Shown one piece after another: positions 26,904 through 36,317 of a DNA stretch of 64,000 bases. The position numbers and the translations under genes were made by a program. Below the pieces are notes generated by a model. The model was not told the DNA's origin. It saw nothing but the letters and a program-made list of their open reading frames with translations, and searched no databases. This DNA comes from Roseovarius albus (GTDB taxonomy: Bacteria > Pseudomonadota > Alphaproteobacteria > Rhodobacterales > Rhodobacteraceae), in contig NZ_FWFX01000002.1 in assembly GCF_900172335.1 (NCBI RefSeq), positions 62,001 through 126,000 on the forward strand. The letters run 5' to 3'. The first letter of the stretch is position 1, and every line of letters starts with the position of its first letter.

Positions 26904-27854
26904 TTAATCTAATGCGGTTAGCGCTAGGTTACCTTTGCTTGTGGGGCGCCTGCCGGGAATTTTTTCGCGGTCGATAGCGCCGTCGATTGTGTGGTGAACA
27001 TCGCGTAGAAATACATCATCATCAAAATACCACGTGTGCGCCTTTCGTAGAGCGGTTAGCTCGGGGTCGATTTTCTCTTTGTAATATGCGCCACAAAATA
27101 TATCGACGGCTTTGCTTGGAACCCGATCCGGTAATCCAATTCGACCGACCCTAGGGGAGACACCAATGCGTTTGACATTGGCCAGCGTAAGTACATTGTC
27201 ATACGGATTGTAGTAGTTGGTCATACGTACGCAGTGGCGATATAGCGAGCTACTTTTCGATGCGCCATCCCGCATCGCTCTAGACGATACATCGCCAGCA
27301 ACAAACATGATCTGACTAACGGTCCAGTTCTTTTGCGCAATTGATGCGATGTCATCGGCATCATCGAACGCCTCACGCACAACGTAGCATCCCATCGAAT
27401 GGGCCAATATGTGCTGATTTATCCGACAATCCGGGCGTTGCAGGGACGCGAAGGTCTTTATGCCTTCGTTTACGAGCCTGAGCATTGTCTGTTTGGCGTC
27501 ATGCCTGTCCTCAAGGTAGTTGAGCGCAGTATCTGCACTGGGCCAGTCAAAGCTAATAATCGTGCCTTTGTAACCGTGTTTGGCTAATCCGTTTTGCAGC
27601 TTTCGATGGCGCGTAACCACTTGTTCAGGGGTATTGTTATACCCGTGAACATAAAACAAGATATCCCCGACAGGGACTCCGCTCTCTGAGCCAGTGATGG
27701 CATCTTTTTGAACAGATTTAATCCAGTCGCGTTTACTGGTTTTATGTGCAGGCGCTGGTGTTTGCCCTGATGGGACATCTAAAAAATGTGTGGCACCTGG
27801 TTCATTTCCGAACCGACCCTTGGTTATGTTTCGAACGCACATAATGTAAGTCAT
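26904..27854 (-). CDS. DUF900-type alpha/beta hydrolase
   Basis: A 316-residue protein with an alpha/beta hydrolase core. FYVHGYNNT (68-75) provides the oxyanion region, SFDWPSADTALNYLEDR is the typical DUF900 block, and AHSMG (151-155) contains the nucleophile Ser153. A His late in the chain could complete the triad. No signal peptide is seen. It stands alone between a methyltransferase and a LysR gene, with less GC-rich codon choice than its neighbours by eye, so it may be acquired. Substrate unknown. Confidence 0.75.
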   Translation of the reverse strand: MTYIMCVRNITKGRFGNEPGATHFLDVPSGQTPAPAHKTSKRDWIKSVQKDAITGSESGVPVGDILFYVHGYNNTPEQVVTRHRKLQNGLAKHGYKGTIISFDWPSADTALNYLEDRHDAKQTMLRLVNEGIKTFASLQRPDCRINQHILAHSMGCYVVREAFDDADDIASIAQKNWTVSQIMFVAGDVSSRAMRDGASKSSSLYRHCVRMTNYYNPYDNVLTLANVKRIGVSPRVGRIGLPDRVPSKAVDIFCGAYYKEKIDPELTALRKAHTWYFDDDVFLRDVHHTIDGAIDREKIPGRRPTSKGNLALTALD

Positions 27855-27939
27855 GCTTCTAATCCCAAAATGTTTAAATTATTCGAAGGAATATACTACA
27901 GAATCGAATCTCTTCAAAGTTGACTGAGGAAGTCGAACA

Positions 27940-28833
27940 TTAAGAGATTTCATCTCTTGGCGTAAAACACTGCTTCAACCACGCGATAACAGCTTCTACT
28001 TCCGGGCGTTGAGCTTGCGTGGCATCATTGCGCGCGATGTAGTGTGACTGGCCCAGGGGCACCGATGCTCCAACTATCGAAATGTCGCGTCCTGTTTGAA
28101 TGGCCTGGGTTGCGAAACGCTCTATTAGCATTGCGCCTCCCATGCCTGCTTGGACCATTTCGCCCGCTGCAACTGACGTATCGACGACATGGCGTGTTGT
28201 TCCTGCTGATTGCTGAATGTCGAACGCCGCCAGATAGCGTGCCCAATGGTCGTCAAAGCCCAGAATATGTATGCGGTCAAGTTGTTCCAAATCCTGAAGG
28301 CTTTTGATCGAAGACGCTGTTTGTGATCCGCAGACGGGCACGATGCTTTCGTCTGACAGTTTTTCAAGATGGGCCCCCGCATGTTTTTGCGGGGCAAGGA
28401 TAATATCTAGATCCGCGGCTTTTTGTTTTGTGGCTTCGGGCCAGATTGAGGTCACGAATTGTACGCCAATCTGGGGGTGCTGTTGGCAAAGGGTTGCCAG
28501 TTGCGAAGATAGCCAGACGTTGCAGGCCATCGAAGCGCGGATGATCACGTGATTGGCTAGATCCGGGCCAAACAGACCGCGTGTTGAGAGACCAATAGTG
28601 TTCAACCCATCCCGGACCGAGGGCAGGTAAGCCTCTCCGACATCTGTCAAACGCAAGCTCTTGGCACGGCGGATGAACAGTTGCTGTCCGAGCTTCTGTT
28701 CAAGCGCCTTGATATGTTGACTGATCGCGGTTTGTGTCAGGCTCAGTTCATGCGCCGCCGCAGTAAAGCTCAAGTGGCGCGCTGCGGACTCGAAGCTGCG
28801 CAGCCAGTTTAAATTGATGTTTCGTTGGAGCAT
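27940..28833 (-). CDS. LysR-family transcriptional regulator (GcvA-like)
   Basis: A 297-residue regulator. The N-terminal helix-turn-helix (NWLRSFESAARHLSFTAAAHELSLTQTAISQHIKALE shown by its core SFTAAAHELSLTQTAISQH) is textbook LysR and of the GcvA-like branch; the rest is the effector-binding domain. It is divergent from the oxygenase gene at 28965, the usual position of a LysR regulator and its target. Effector unknown. Confidence 0.9.
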   Translation of the reverse strand: MLQRNINLNWLRSFESAARHLSFTAAAHELSLTQTAISQHIKALEQKLGQQLFIRRAKSLRLTDVGEAYLPSVRDGLNTIGLSTRGLFGPDLANHVIIRASMACNVWLSSQLATLCQQHPQIGVQFVTSIWPEATKQKAADLDIILAPQKHAGAHLEKLSDESIVPVCGSQTASSIKSLQDLEQLDRIHILGFDDHWARYLAAFDIQQSAGTTRHVVDTSVAAGEMVQAGMGGAMLIERFATQAIQTGRDISIVGASVPLGQSHYIARNDATQAQRPEVEAVIAWLKQCFTPRDEIS

Positions 28834-28837
28834 TTGT

Positions 28838-28852
28838 CATAAGTTATTTATG
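28838..28852. promoter_or_regulatory. Candidate LysR operator
   Basis: CATAA and TTATG form perfect five-base arms around GTTAT, just upstream of the LysR start and in the divergent region before the oxygenase gene. A/T-rich dyads of about 15 bases are the typical LysR box. The function is inferred from position. Confidence 0.4.
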
Positions 28853-28964
28853 TTCATGAGCCCCTATACTTTCATTTTTCTTTTTCAATTACCATTGCCA
28901 ATATGAACCCCAATTGAAACTGGCTGTCTTGCCGGATGGCCGCATGAATGAATTGGGAGGCTTC

Positions 28965-29819
28965 ATGGACCAAGCGATATTCAAGACCCATTCCGATATG
29001 GTGCTCAACCTTGTCGAACTGGAGCGTTATCCAATCGCTGATCTTGACCAAGGACCGGGTGCCGCATTTCTGGCTGAGTGTCAGGCCCAGATGGAGGAAC
29101 ATGGTTGGTGCAATCTGGATGGATTTATTCGTGAAGATGCGCTTGAAGCACTAGCAGCGGAATCCAATGCATTGCTCCCCAACGCGCCCGTATTGACCAT
29201 TAAACGCACAATTTACCAAGGAGCCGTTGATCCGGATGCCCCCTCGAATGATCCGCGTCGTCAGGAATATATGCACAAGGCGGTCCAATTGGCGGATGAC
29301 CAGATTCCAAAGGAAACCTTGCTGCAGCAATTGTACCAATCGAATCTGTTGACCGAATTTGTCCGCCGGGTGCAGCAAAAGCCGCAGCTTTATCGCTGTG
29401 CAGATGAATTTCAAGCACTCAATGTCGTGGCCCTTCAGCCAGGAAGCTGGCACGCATGGCACTATGACACAACGGAATGCACAGTCACGCTGCTGTTGCA
29501 GGCGGCCGAGGAGGGCGGTGAATTTGCTTTCCTACCAAATTCACGGACCGATGTCAGCGAAGATAAAAATGCGGTCACGCGGTTGTTGACGGGCGACATG
29601 TCTGCCGCACAAACGTTCAGCCGAGGTGCAGGCACTTTCACGCTGTTTCGGGGCGGATATTCCCTGCACGGAGTAACAAAAGTGCAGGGAGCGCGCCCAC
29701 GCGTCACGGCCATTCTGACCTATGATGAACAGCCAGGGCGTGTCCTGAGCGACGACGTCAACATTCGTATCTATGGCGAGCGGGTTGAAAAAATCCTCGC
29801 CGAGCGCGCCAGCGCCTAA
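28965..29819 (+). CDS. HalD/BesD-like Fe(II)/2-oxoglutarate-dependent oxygenase
   Basis: A 284-residue protein. ATG 28965 is favoured over TTG 28914 and ATG 28944 because GGGAGG lies just before it. The core has WHYDT (H166, D168) and a distal H235 in YSLHGVT followed by R246, which form the His-x-Asp...His iron triad and the 2-oxoglutarate Arg. The surrounding pattern (GGEFAFLPN, TLFRGG) is that of the family that contains the amino-acid halogenases BesD/HalD. Halogenases have Gly in place of Asp; the Asp here points to hydroxylation or another oxidation. It is followed closely by an isochorismatase-like gene. Confidence 0.7.
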   Translation: MDQAIFKTHSDMVLNLVELERYPIADLDQGPGAAFLAECQAQMEEHGWCNLDGFIREDALEALAAESNALLPNAPVLTIKRTIYQGAVDPDAPSNDPRRQEYMHKAVQLADDQIPKETLLQQLYQSNLLTEFVRRVQQKPQLYRCADEFQALNVVALQPGSWHAWHYDTTECTVTLLLQAAEEGGEFAFLPNSRTDVSEDKNAVTRLLTGDMSAAQTFSRGAGTFTLFRGGYSLHGVTKVQGARPRVTAILTYDEQPGRVLSDDVNIRIYGERVEKILAERASA

Positions 29820-29837
29820 GCAAAAGGAAAGACAAAC

Positions 29838-30392
29838 ATGAAAACCGCACTTCTTGTCATCGATGTTCAGATGGCTTTTGTACATGACGACGCTGCGGGC
29901 GCAGAACGGTCTTGCCGTGAGGCAGAGGCAAATATTGAGACATTGCTAAAAGTGTTTCGTGACCGGGGCGATAAGGTAGTCCATATCCACCACCATGGCT
30001 CTGATGCAGATGATCCGTTTAATGCCAATGCTCCCGGCGCAGTGGTGCAACCTTTCGCGGCCCCGACGGATGGTGAAGCGGTGGTGGTCAAGCATGTCGC
30101 CAGCGGATTTGTAGGTACTTCGCTGGAGGAGGATTTGCGTGCAGAAGGTGTGGAGCGGCTGGTTGTATGCGGTGCAACCGCCAATCACTGTGCTGAATCG
30201 ACCACGCGTTCGGCTGGAAATCTGGGGTTCGACACGATCTATACTGCTGATGCGGTCTGGGCCTATGGTGCGACCGGGCCTGATGGGATTGTACATGATG
30301 CCGAGCAGATCCATTCAGTCACATTGGCCAACCTGCACGGTGAGTTTGCGACGGTTTTACCGACTGAGGGAGTGTTGAAGGCCTTGTCTTAA
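29838..30392 (+). CDS. Isochorismatase-family cysteine hydrolase
   Basis: A 184-residue cytoplasmic hydrolase. The catalytic triad is visible as D9 (LLVIDVQ), K85 (VVVKH) and C118 (ATANHCAESTTR). Family members hydrolyse amides, ureas and isochorismate; the substrate here is unknown. It begins 19 bases after the oxygenase with AAAGGAAAG as ribosome binding site, so the two should act in one pathway. Convergent with the dipeptidase gene after it. Confidence 0.88.
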   Translation: MKTALLVIDVQMAFVHDDAAGAERSCREAEANIETLLKVFRDRGDKVVHIHHHGSDADDPFNANAPGAVVQPFAAPTDGEAVVVKHVASGFVGTSLEEDLRAEGVERLVVCGATANHCAESTTRSAGNLGFDTIYTADAVWAYGATGPDGIVHDAEQIHSVTLANLHGEFATVLPTEGVLKALS

Positions 30393-30401
30393 AGCAGTTT
30401 G

Positions 30402-31643
30402 TCAGCGCGAATAGAACCGATCACGCAGTTCTTGGCGTAGTTTGACGCGTTCCTGATAGGTCGCGTTGAACTTTTCCTGTGGGATGCCCTCCCAAACGTC
30501 GGACCAGACCCGTATTTTGTTACCGCCATAGATTTTGGCGAGGTCCTCGTTTGTATAACCGCGTCGCCACAACTCATCAGTTATGGCGGCTAGAATTTTG
30601 GCCATCTCTCCGCTGCCGGTTGCACCGCGCTGAAAGGCTTTCAGCATGTAACCGTCGTCATCGTAGATATCTGGGTTGGCTTCAACGAATGTGTTGATCA
30701 AGGTTTCGTCAAACATGTCGTCGGTGGCAATGCCAACGTGATCAACGCCGACCAATTTGACGTAATAGTCAATCATATCTGCAGCTTGCTGAGGCGAAAT
30801 ATCTTCGGGCCAAATGCCATCCATCATCCATTCGGTGAAAGTGGGTGATACATAGCCACCCGAGTTTGCTGCGCGCAGGGCTTCTTCGTCGGTGATGTTG
30901 CGGTAACAGCCCCGTGGTGTCGCCTCTGGCTCATTGGCGTACAGACCGGCAGGAATAGAATGCGTATAAACATAGGGAACACCGGGATAATTTTCATCCA
31001 TGTAATCCATTGCATCCGTCGCGGTCTGTTTGCCTGTGTGGCTCAGGTCCAGCAAAATCCCATAGCGCACCAACTCGTCAATCACGTCCTCACCATAGGG
31101 TGTCAGCCCGATGTCGCGGCCGTTGAAGGCGGCAAGAGATCCTGATCCGGTTCTGAAGATGTCGTTATAGGCCAAGATCATGCTTTTGATCCCCATGTCG
31201 GCCAGTATCGCCATGCGCTTGGGGTCGCCATCAAGGATAGTGGCGGTTTGAGAGTTCCAGATGACAGCGGTTTTCCCCTGCAAATGTGCCGCCTCAATAT
31301 CGCGGGTGTTGTGAACGACTAGGTAGTTTTCAGGCTCTTCCGACATGGCCGAGCGAAAATGATGGTGTTGATCCAAAAGGTCGTTGAAAGTCATACCTGC
31401 AGCGGTCAGCGTCATTTCATGCCCAGTGATGCCATTGTCGCGGGCGCGTTGGAAGTATTCCAGCAACTGTTGGTTTTCTACCCAACCGGTGCCGTAAGGG
31501 CTGGCCAGCATTCCCAATACTATAGTGTCTTTGACAAATTGAGCGGCCTCTTCTGATGCTGGCCAGGTTTTCGCCTGCTCGCTAGCGCTTGCAGCATGCG
31601 CCAAGGCGGCCGTTAATAGTAGCGATGCAATCGTGTTTTTCAT
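30402..31643 (-). CDS. M19 (renal dipeptidase-like) protein, exported, with altered metal site
   Basis: A 413-residue protein with a signal peptide (cleaved near ASASEQ, about residue 20). DLSHTGKQ (H202), [10 protein letters not shown] (H228) and VGIATDD (D308/D309) match the second half of the M19 metal site. The N-terminal His-x-Asp pair is absent (the region reads [14 protein letters not shown]), and the bridging Glu position is Asn130 (VIWNSQ). It may be a family branch with different chemistry or a non-metal role. It lies convergent with the isochorismatase-like gene. Confidence 0.75.
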   Translation of the reverse strand: MKNTIASLLLTAALAHAASASEQAKTWPASEEAAQFVKDTIVLGMLASPYGTGWVENQQLLEYFQRARDNGITGHEMTLTAAGMTFNDLLDQHHHFRSAMSEEPENYLVVHNTRDIEAAHLQGKTAVIWNSQTATILDGDPKRMAILADMGIKSMILAYNDIFRTGSGSLAAFNGRDIGLTPYGEDVIDELVRYGILLDLSHTGKQTATDAMDYMDENYPGVPYVYTHSIPAGLYANEPEATPRGCYRNITDEEALRAANSGGYVSPTFTEWMMDGIWPEDISPQQAADMIDYYVKLVGVDHVGIATDDMFDETLINTFVEANPDIYDDDGYMLKAFQRGATGSGEMAKILAAITDELWRRGYTNEDLAKIYGGNKIRVWSDVWEGIPQEKFNATYQERVKLRQELRDRFYSR

Positions 31644-31807
31644 CTTCCCCCCCTAGATGAAATATGAATCAAGGCTAGGATGCAGCGACGGGTTGTGTCA
31701 AATGTCGTGCAAAACGCATCTGTAATACCCAGTAGCTCCCCCTTCGTGGTATTGACGTAGAGCCATGGTCCGTCAACAGTGCGGATGATCGTGTGGAAGG
31801 ACAGTAT

Positions 31808-32413
31808 ATGCCTGCTTTGAAACCGACAGATTTTAAGGCCGAGATTGTTTGGCTGGGGCGAGTAGAGAACAACGAAGGCTCGATACGCTCTGTTCCTCTG
31901 AATGAAATGCAACTCAGTCTTGCCGGGGCTGACGGAGAGTTGCATTCCGGTGAGACACGCCCCTCTTGCGTACGGGTGCGATCTCAACACCCCGAAGGGA
32001 CCATCATTCGCAATACGCGGCAGCTGTCGGTGGTGTCCGAAGAAGAGTTAGGCATCATTGCAGAGGAAGTCGGATTGGATGAGATCCACCCGGAGTGGTT
32101 GGGGGCTTCGGTTGTGGTCCGGGGCATTCCGGACTTTACTTATGTCCCTCCGTCGTCTCGGTTACAAACCGAGGAAGGCACGACGCTTGTGGTTGATATG
32201 GAAAACCGTCCCTGTAATTTTCCTGCGCGGGAGATTGAGAAGGATCGTCCAGGTCACGGAAAAAAGTTCAAGAAAGCAGCAACTGGACGGCGCGGCGTGA
32301 CCATGTGGGTGGAGCGCGAAGGTAAGTTAAGCGTTGGAGATACACTTACTCTTCACATTCCCGATCAACCGATGTGGTCGCATATTGACTCTGCACGCCA
32401 AACCGGAAATTGA
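31808..32413 (+). CDS. MOSC-domain protein
   Basis: A 201-residue cytoplasmic protein. ATG 31808 is chosen since GGAAGGA stands six bases before it. The beta-rich core, with HSGETRPSCVRVRSQHPEGTIIRNTRQLSVVS (short core TRPSCVRV near 53), VDMENRPCNFPAREIEKDRPG and a conserved Cys (C136), is the MOSC layout, in which a Cys can carry sulfur or molybdenum-cofactor-related groups. It has no molybdenum genes around it. Divergent from the M19 gene. Confidence 0.78.
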   Translation: MPALKPTDFKAEIVWLGRVENNEGSIRSVPLNEMQLSLAGADGELHSGETRPSCVRVRSQHPEGTIIRNTRQLSVVSEEELGIIAEEVGLDEIHPEWLGASVVVRGIPDFTYVPPSSRLQTEEGTTLVVDMENRPCNFPAREIEKDRPGHGKKFKKAATGRRGVTMWVEREGKLSVGDTLTLHIPDQPMWSHIDSARQTGN

Positions 32414-32551
32414 GTTTCCGATACGAAACTGAACCGTGGCATTCCGACGTAACAATGGCGGTATGTGTCGGATTCGCATTTTGTATACGACGGAAGACTC
32501 GGTATAGCCGAGTTAGCTTTAAACCGCATTGCGGCGACCAGAGGACACAAC

Positions 32552-34228
32552 ATGAGCTATAAATCCGACATTGAGATTGCACGCGAAGCCAACAAGAAAC
32601 CGATTCAGGAAATCGGCGACAAGCTTGGCATTCCAACCGAACACCTGCTGCCCTACGGCCATGACAAAGCAAAAGTCAGCCAAGAGTACATCAACTCTGT
32701 TCAGGGTAACGAAAACGGCAAGCTGGTCCTGGTGACAGCGATCAACCCAACCCCAGCCGGTGAAGGTAAAACCACCACCACGGTTGGTCTGGGTGACGGT
32801 CTGAACCGTATCGGTAAAAAAGCCATGATCTGTATCCGCGAAGCCTCGCTTGGCCCCAACTTCGGTATGAAGGGCGGTGCTGCTGGGGGTGGTTACGCTC
32901 AGGTCGTTCCAATGGAAGAAATGAACCTGCACTTCACAGGTGACTTCCACGCGATCACATCGGCGCACTCGCTGCTGTCGGCCATGCTCGACAACCACAT
33001 CTATTGGGGCAACGAGCAAGAAATCGATGTTCGCCGTGTTCAATGGCGTCGCGTTGTCGACATGAACGACCGTGCTTTGCGCCAGATCACTGCGTCCTTG
33101 GGTGGCGTTTCCAACGGCTTCCCACGCGAAGCAGGCTTTGACATCACTGTGGCGTCGGAAGTCATGGCGATCCTGTGTCTGGCCAGCAACCTGAAAGATC
33201 TGGAAAAACGTCTGGGTGACATGATCGTGGCCTACCGCCGTGACCGCAGCCCTGTCTTCTGCCGCGACATCAAAGCCGAAGGCGCGATGACTGTTCTGTT
33301 GAAAGATGCAATGCAGCCAAACCTGGTGCAAACTCTGGAAAACAACCCGGCGTTCGTTCACGGCGGCCCATTCGCCAACATCGCACACGGCTGTAACTCG
33401 GTCATCGCAACAACAACCGCTCTGAAAATCAGCGACTACGTTGTGACTGAGGCTGGCTTTGGTGCCGATCTTGGTGCCGAGAAGTTCATGAACATCAAAT
33501 GCCGCAAGGCCGGTCTGGCCCCATCGGCGGTTGTTCTGGTTGCGACAGTGCGCGCGATGAAAATGAACGGTGGTGTTGCCAAGGCTGATCTGGGTCAAGA
33601 AAACGTCGATGCCGTCACTGCGGGTTGCCCGAACCTGGGTCGTCACATCGAGAACATCAAATCCTTTGGCGTTCCAGTTGTCGTTGCGATCAACCACTTT
33701 GTCACTGACACCGATGCCGAAGTACAAGCGGTCAAAGACTATGTTGCTGGCCACGGTACCGAAGCTGTTGTGTCTCAGCACTGGGAATTCGGCTCCAAAG
33801 GGTCGGAAAACCTGGCGAACAAAGTTGTTGAGATCGTTGAAGGTGGTACTGCCAACTTCGCACCGATCTACCCAGACGACATGTCGCTGTTCGACAAGGT
33901 TGAAACCATCGCCAAGCGTATCTACCGCGCTGACGAAGTTCTGGCTGACAAGAAGATCCGTGATCAGCTGAAACTGTGGGAAGAGCAAGGCTATGGCAAC
34001 CTGCCGGTCTGCATGGCGAAAACCCAGTACAGCTTCTCGACCGATCCTAGCCTGCGCGGTGCGCCAACTGGCCATTCGGTTCCAGTGCGCGAAGTTCGCC
34101 TGAGCGCGGGTGCTGGCTTTGTTGTTGTTGTCTGCGGTGAGATCATGACCATGCCTGGTCTGCCCCGCACACCAGCGGCAGAGACCATTCATCTGAATGA
34201 CGGTGGACAGATCGAAGGTTTGTTCTGA
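32552..34228 (+). CDS. fhs: Formate-tetrahydrofolate ligase
   Basis: A 558-residue cytoplasmic enzyme that makes 10-formyl-tetrahydrofolate from formate, ATP and tetrahydrofolate. The start [11 protein letters not shown] at 32552 follows [25 protein letters not shown] is the ATP-binding loop (about 67-84); [18 protein letters not shown] follows. Its third codon positions favour C and G in the pattern of well-expressed genes. With folD after it, it builds a formate-to-methylene-THF route, used in one-carbon metabolism of methylated compounds in this group. Confidence 0.97.
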   Translation: MSYKSDIEIAREANKKPIQEIGDKLGIPTEHLLPYGHDKAKVSQEYINSVQGNENGKLVLVTAINPTPAGEGKTTTTVGLGDGLNRIGKKAMICIREASLGPNFGMKGGAAGGGYAQVVPMEEMNLHFTGDFHAITSAHSLLSAMLDNHIYWGNEQEIDVRRVQWRRVVDMNDRALRQITASLGGVSNGFPREAGFDITVASEVMAILCLASNLKDLEKRLGDMIVAYRRDRSPVFCRDIKAEGAMTVLLKDAMQPNLVQTLENNPAFVHGGPFANIAHGCNSVIATTTALKISDYVVTEAGFGADLGAEKFMNIKCRKAGLAPSAVVLVATVRAMKMNGGVAKADLGQENVDAVTAGCPNLGRHIENIKSFGVPVVVAINHFVTDTDAEVQAVKDYVAGHGTEAVVSQHWEFGSKGSENLANKVVEIVEGGTANFAPIYPDDMSLFDKVETIAKRIYRADEVLADKKIRDQLKLWEEQGYGNLPVCMAKTQYSFSTDPSLRGAPTGHSVPVREVRLSAGAGFVVVVCGEIMTMPGLPRTPAAETIHLNDGGQIEGLF

Positions 34229-34247
34229 TCATTGGAAATGAAAAACA

Positions 34248-34280
34248 TAGGCCCGGCGAATTGCCGGGCCTATTTCGTTT
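34248..34280 (+). terminator. Hairpin between fhs and folD
   Basis: TAGGCCCGGC and GCCGGGCCTA form a ten-base stem with a short loop, followed by a T-rich stretch (ATTTCGTTT). It probably ends or attenuates the fhs transcript before folD. Confidence 0.75.
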
Positions 34281-34323
34281 GTATAAACGAAAACAGAAAT
34301 CGTAAAAAATAAAGGACGCAATC

Positions 34324-35214
34324 ATGGCTGCGCAAATCATTGACGGGAAAGCCTTCGCGGCGACTGTTCGGGAAAAAGTAGCAGGGCACGTCGCCCGCCT
34401 GAAGGAAGAACACAACATCACGCCAGGTCTGGCAGTTGTTTTGGTCGGTGAAGATCCAGCCAGCCAAGTTTATGTTCGCTCCAAAGGTAAGCAAACCGTT
34501 GAGGTTGGCATGAACAGTGTTGAGCACAAGCTGGATGTGGACACATCAGAGGCCGATCTGCTGGCGCTGGTTGACCAGCTAAATAATGACCCAGCCATCC
34601 ACGGCATTCTGGTACAGCTTCCGCTGCCCAAGCACCTGGACGAAGATCTGGTGATCAATTCGATCTCGCCGGCAAAAGATGTGGATGGTTTCCACATTTC
34701 AAACGTCGGCCTGCTGAGCACGGGACAGAAAAGCATGGTGCCTTGCACCCCGCTGGGTTGCCTGATGATGCTGCGAGATCACCATGGCTCGCTCTCCGGC
34801 ATGAATGCCGTTGTGGTTGGTCGCTCAAACATTGTTGGCAAGCCTATGGCCCAATTGTTGCTGGGCGATAGCTGCACCGTCACAATCGCACACAGCCGCA
34901 CCAAAGACTTGCCTGACGTTGTGCGCCGCGCTGACATCGTTGTCGCTGCCGTTGGACGCCCTGAAATGGTTCCAGGTGACTGGATCAAAGAAGGTGCCAC
35001 GGTTATCGATGTGGGTATCAATCGTATCGAGCGTGACGGGAAGAATGTTCTGGTTGGTGATGTCGATTTTGCCAGCGCATCCGAACGCGCAGGCGCCATC
35101 ACCCCCGTTCCCGGCGGTGTTGGCCCGATGACGATTGCCTGCCTGCTGGCCAATACCGTGACGGCGTGTTGCCGAGCGAACGGTTTAGCGGAACCCGAAG
35201 GCCTCACGGCATAA
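34324..35214 (+). CDS. folD: Methylenetetrahydrofolate dehydrogenase / cyclohydrolase
   Basis: A 296-residue bifunctional enzyme that interconverts methylene-, methenyl- and formyl-tetrahydrofolate with NADP. It has [14 protein letters not shown] with the catalytic Lys (K56), QLPLPKHL, the Rossmann turn [13 protein letters not shown] and the signature [10 protein letters not shown] near the end. The length is normal. It is downstream of fhs, from which it takes over the same carbon flow. Confidence 0.97.
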   Translation: MAAQIIDGKAFAATVREKVAGHVARLKEEHNITPGLAVVLVGEDPASQVYVRSKGKQTVEVGMNSVEHKLDVDTSEADLLALVDQLNNDPAIHGILVQLPLPKHLDEDLVINSISPAKDVDGFHISNVGLLSTGQKSMVPCTPLGCLMMLRDHHGSLSGMNAVVVGRSNIVGKPMAQLLLGDSCTVTIAHSRTKDLPDVVRRADIVVAAVGRPEMVPGDWIKEGATVIDVGINRIERDGKNVLVGDVDFASASERAGAITPVPGGVGPMTIACLLANTVTACCRANGLAEPEGLTA

Positions 35215-35240
35215 ATTATTGATAATAAATAATATTTAGA

Positions 35241-35268
35241 AAGCCCCGGAGTTGATCCGGGGTTTTTT
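35241..35268 (+). terminator. Rho-independent terminator after folD
   Basis: CCCCGGA and TCCGGGG pair around GTTGA, followed by six T, 27 bases after the folD stop. Confidence 0.9.
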
Positions 35269-35331
35269 GAGCATATTTGGTTATAAAAAATGACAAAAGA
35301 GCGCCACTATTTTAGCGCGCCACTAATTTGA

Positions 35332-36297
35332 GTGACGAAAAAGATAGGGGGACTGGATGCGGGAGTTTCCCTCTTTCTTGATCAAAGTGGGAACGAGATA
35401 GTTAACTATAGGCGGTTAAATGAATTTATGCGCTGTCCTAACAAATGGGGTCTATCCATAGGTGGTTTAATATTGACAAAGTTATCCGAGCAAAATTTCA
35501 GGCATTGTTTGAACGACACATTCAAGAGATTGCGTTCAAGCCTGACGTTATTTGTTTGGGTGGCCGCAATTGTTGTTGCCGCGGTCGCCGGGCCGTTTGG
35601 AACATTTTACAAGATGGCACCAGTTGAACGTTTCGCTTTTTGGACGATCATCATTACTGTCGCCCTGGTTTTGGCATACTCGTTTCGGTTTCTTACATTG
35701 ATTGTTTTGGGCTACAATAAACCCCAAATAGTCGACGCTTGTATTGTTGTGCTCCTCACGATTTTTGGTGCGCCAACTTTGTGGTGGATAGCTCAGCGGG
35801 TTGTGCAAGACGAAACCATGTTCATGTTTGGTTTTTCGTCGATGTTTTTGTTTGTCGGCGTGATATCAGCGGCTATCTACGCTGCACGCCGATTAATCCC
35901 AGGTTTGGAGGATACGGCTTCTGAAGAGGTATTCGCTTATGCTCCGATTGATGAAGCCGCGCTGCCTCCCGCAATGCGATCTCAGCCCCGATTATTGCAG
36001 AGATTGCGGATTGAACCTGCCACGAGAATTTTGCGTTTGAGCGCTAAAGATCATCTTGTTGAAGTGGTAACTGACGGCGGCGCCGAAATGCTTAGGATGC
36101 GTTTGGTTGATGCTATTGAGAAAATGGAGCCAGTCGTCGGATACTGCACACATCGCTCACACTGGGTTGCAGAAGACGCCATTGAGAGTGTTGAACGCGT
36201 AAGTGCTCAGAAGATCTTTTTGGTACTTAGCAATGGTGACCGGGTTCCCGTCAGCAAAAAATACCGGCCGCATTTAGAGGCGGCGGGTATCGTTTAA
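35332..36297 (+). CDS. Membrane-bound LytTR-type regulator
   Basis: A 321-residue protein with four hydrophobic segments (about residues 70-190: FVWVAAIVVAAVAGPFGTF, FAFWTIIITVALVL, IVVLLTIFGAPTLWW, FSSMFLFVGVISAAIY) and a C-terminal DNA-binding domain near 220-321. The latter has SAKDHLVEVVTDGG, LRMRLVDAIEKMEPV and the closing NGDRVPVSKKYRPHL, the LytTR pattern. It probably reads a signal in or at the membrane and controls nearby genes. The GTG start at 35332 is used; an ATG at 35428 would still keep all domains. It is convergent with the tad locus. Confidence 0.8.
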   Translation: MTKKIGGLDAGVSLFLDQSGNEIVNYRRLNEFMRCPNKWGLSIGGLILTKLSEQNFRHCLNDTFKRLRSSLTLFVWVAAIVVAAVAGPFGTFYKMAPVERFAFWTIIITVALVLAYSFRFLTLIVLGYNKPQIVDACIVVLLTIFGAPTLWWIAQRVVQDETMFMFGFSSMFLFVGVISAAIYAARRLIPGLEDTASEEVFAYAPIDEAALPPAMRSQPRLLQRLRIEPATRILRLSAKDHLVEVVTDGGAEMLRMRLVDAIEKMEPVVGYCTHRSHWVAEDAIESVERVSAQKIFLVLSNGDRVPVSKKYRPHLEAAGIV

Positions 36298-36317
36298 CGA
36301 GCGTCCTTCAACTTGGA

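Noticed and set aside
32519..34192. 557-residue frame antisense to fhs
   Set aside because: It mirrors the strongly biased codons of fhs; no family features, no start signals. Long antisense frames are expected from such genes.
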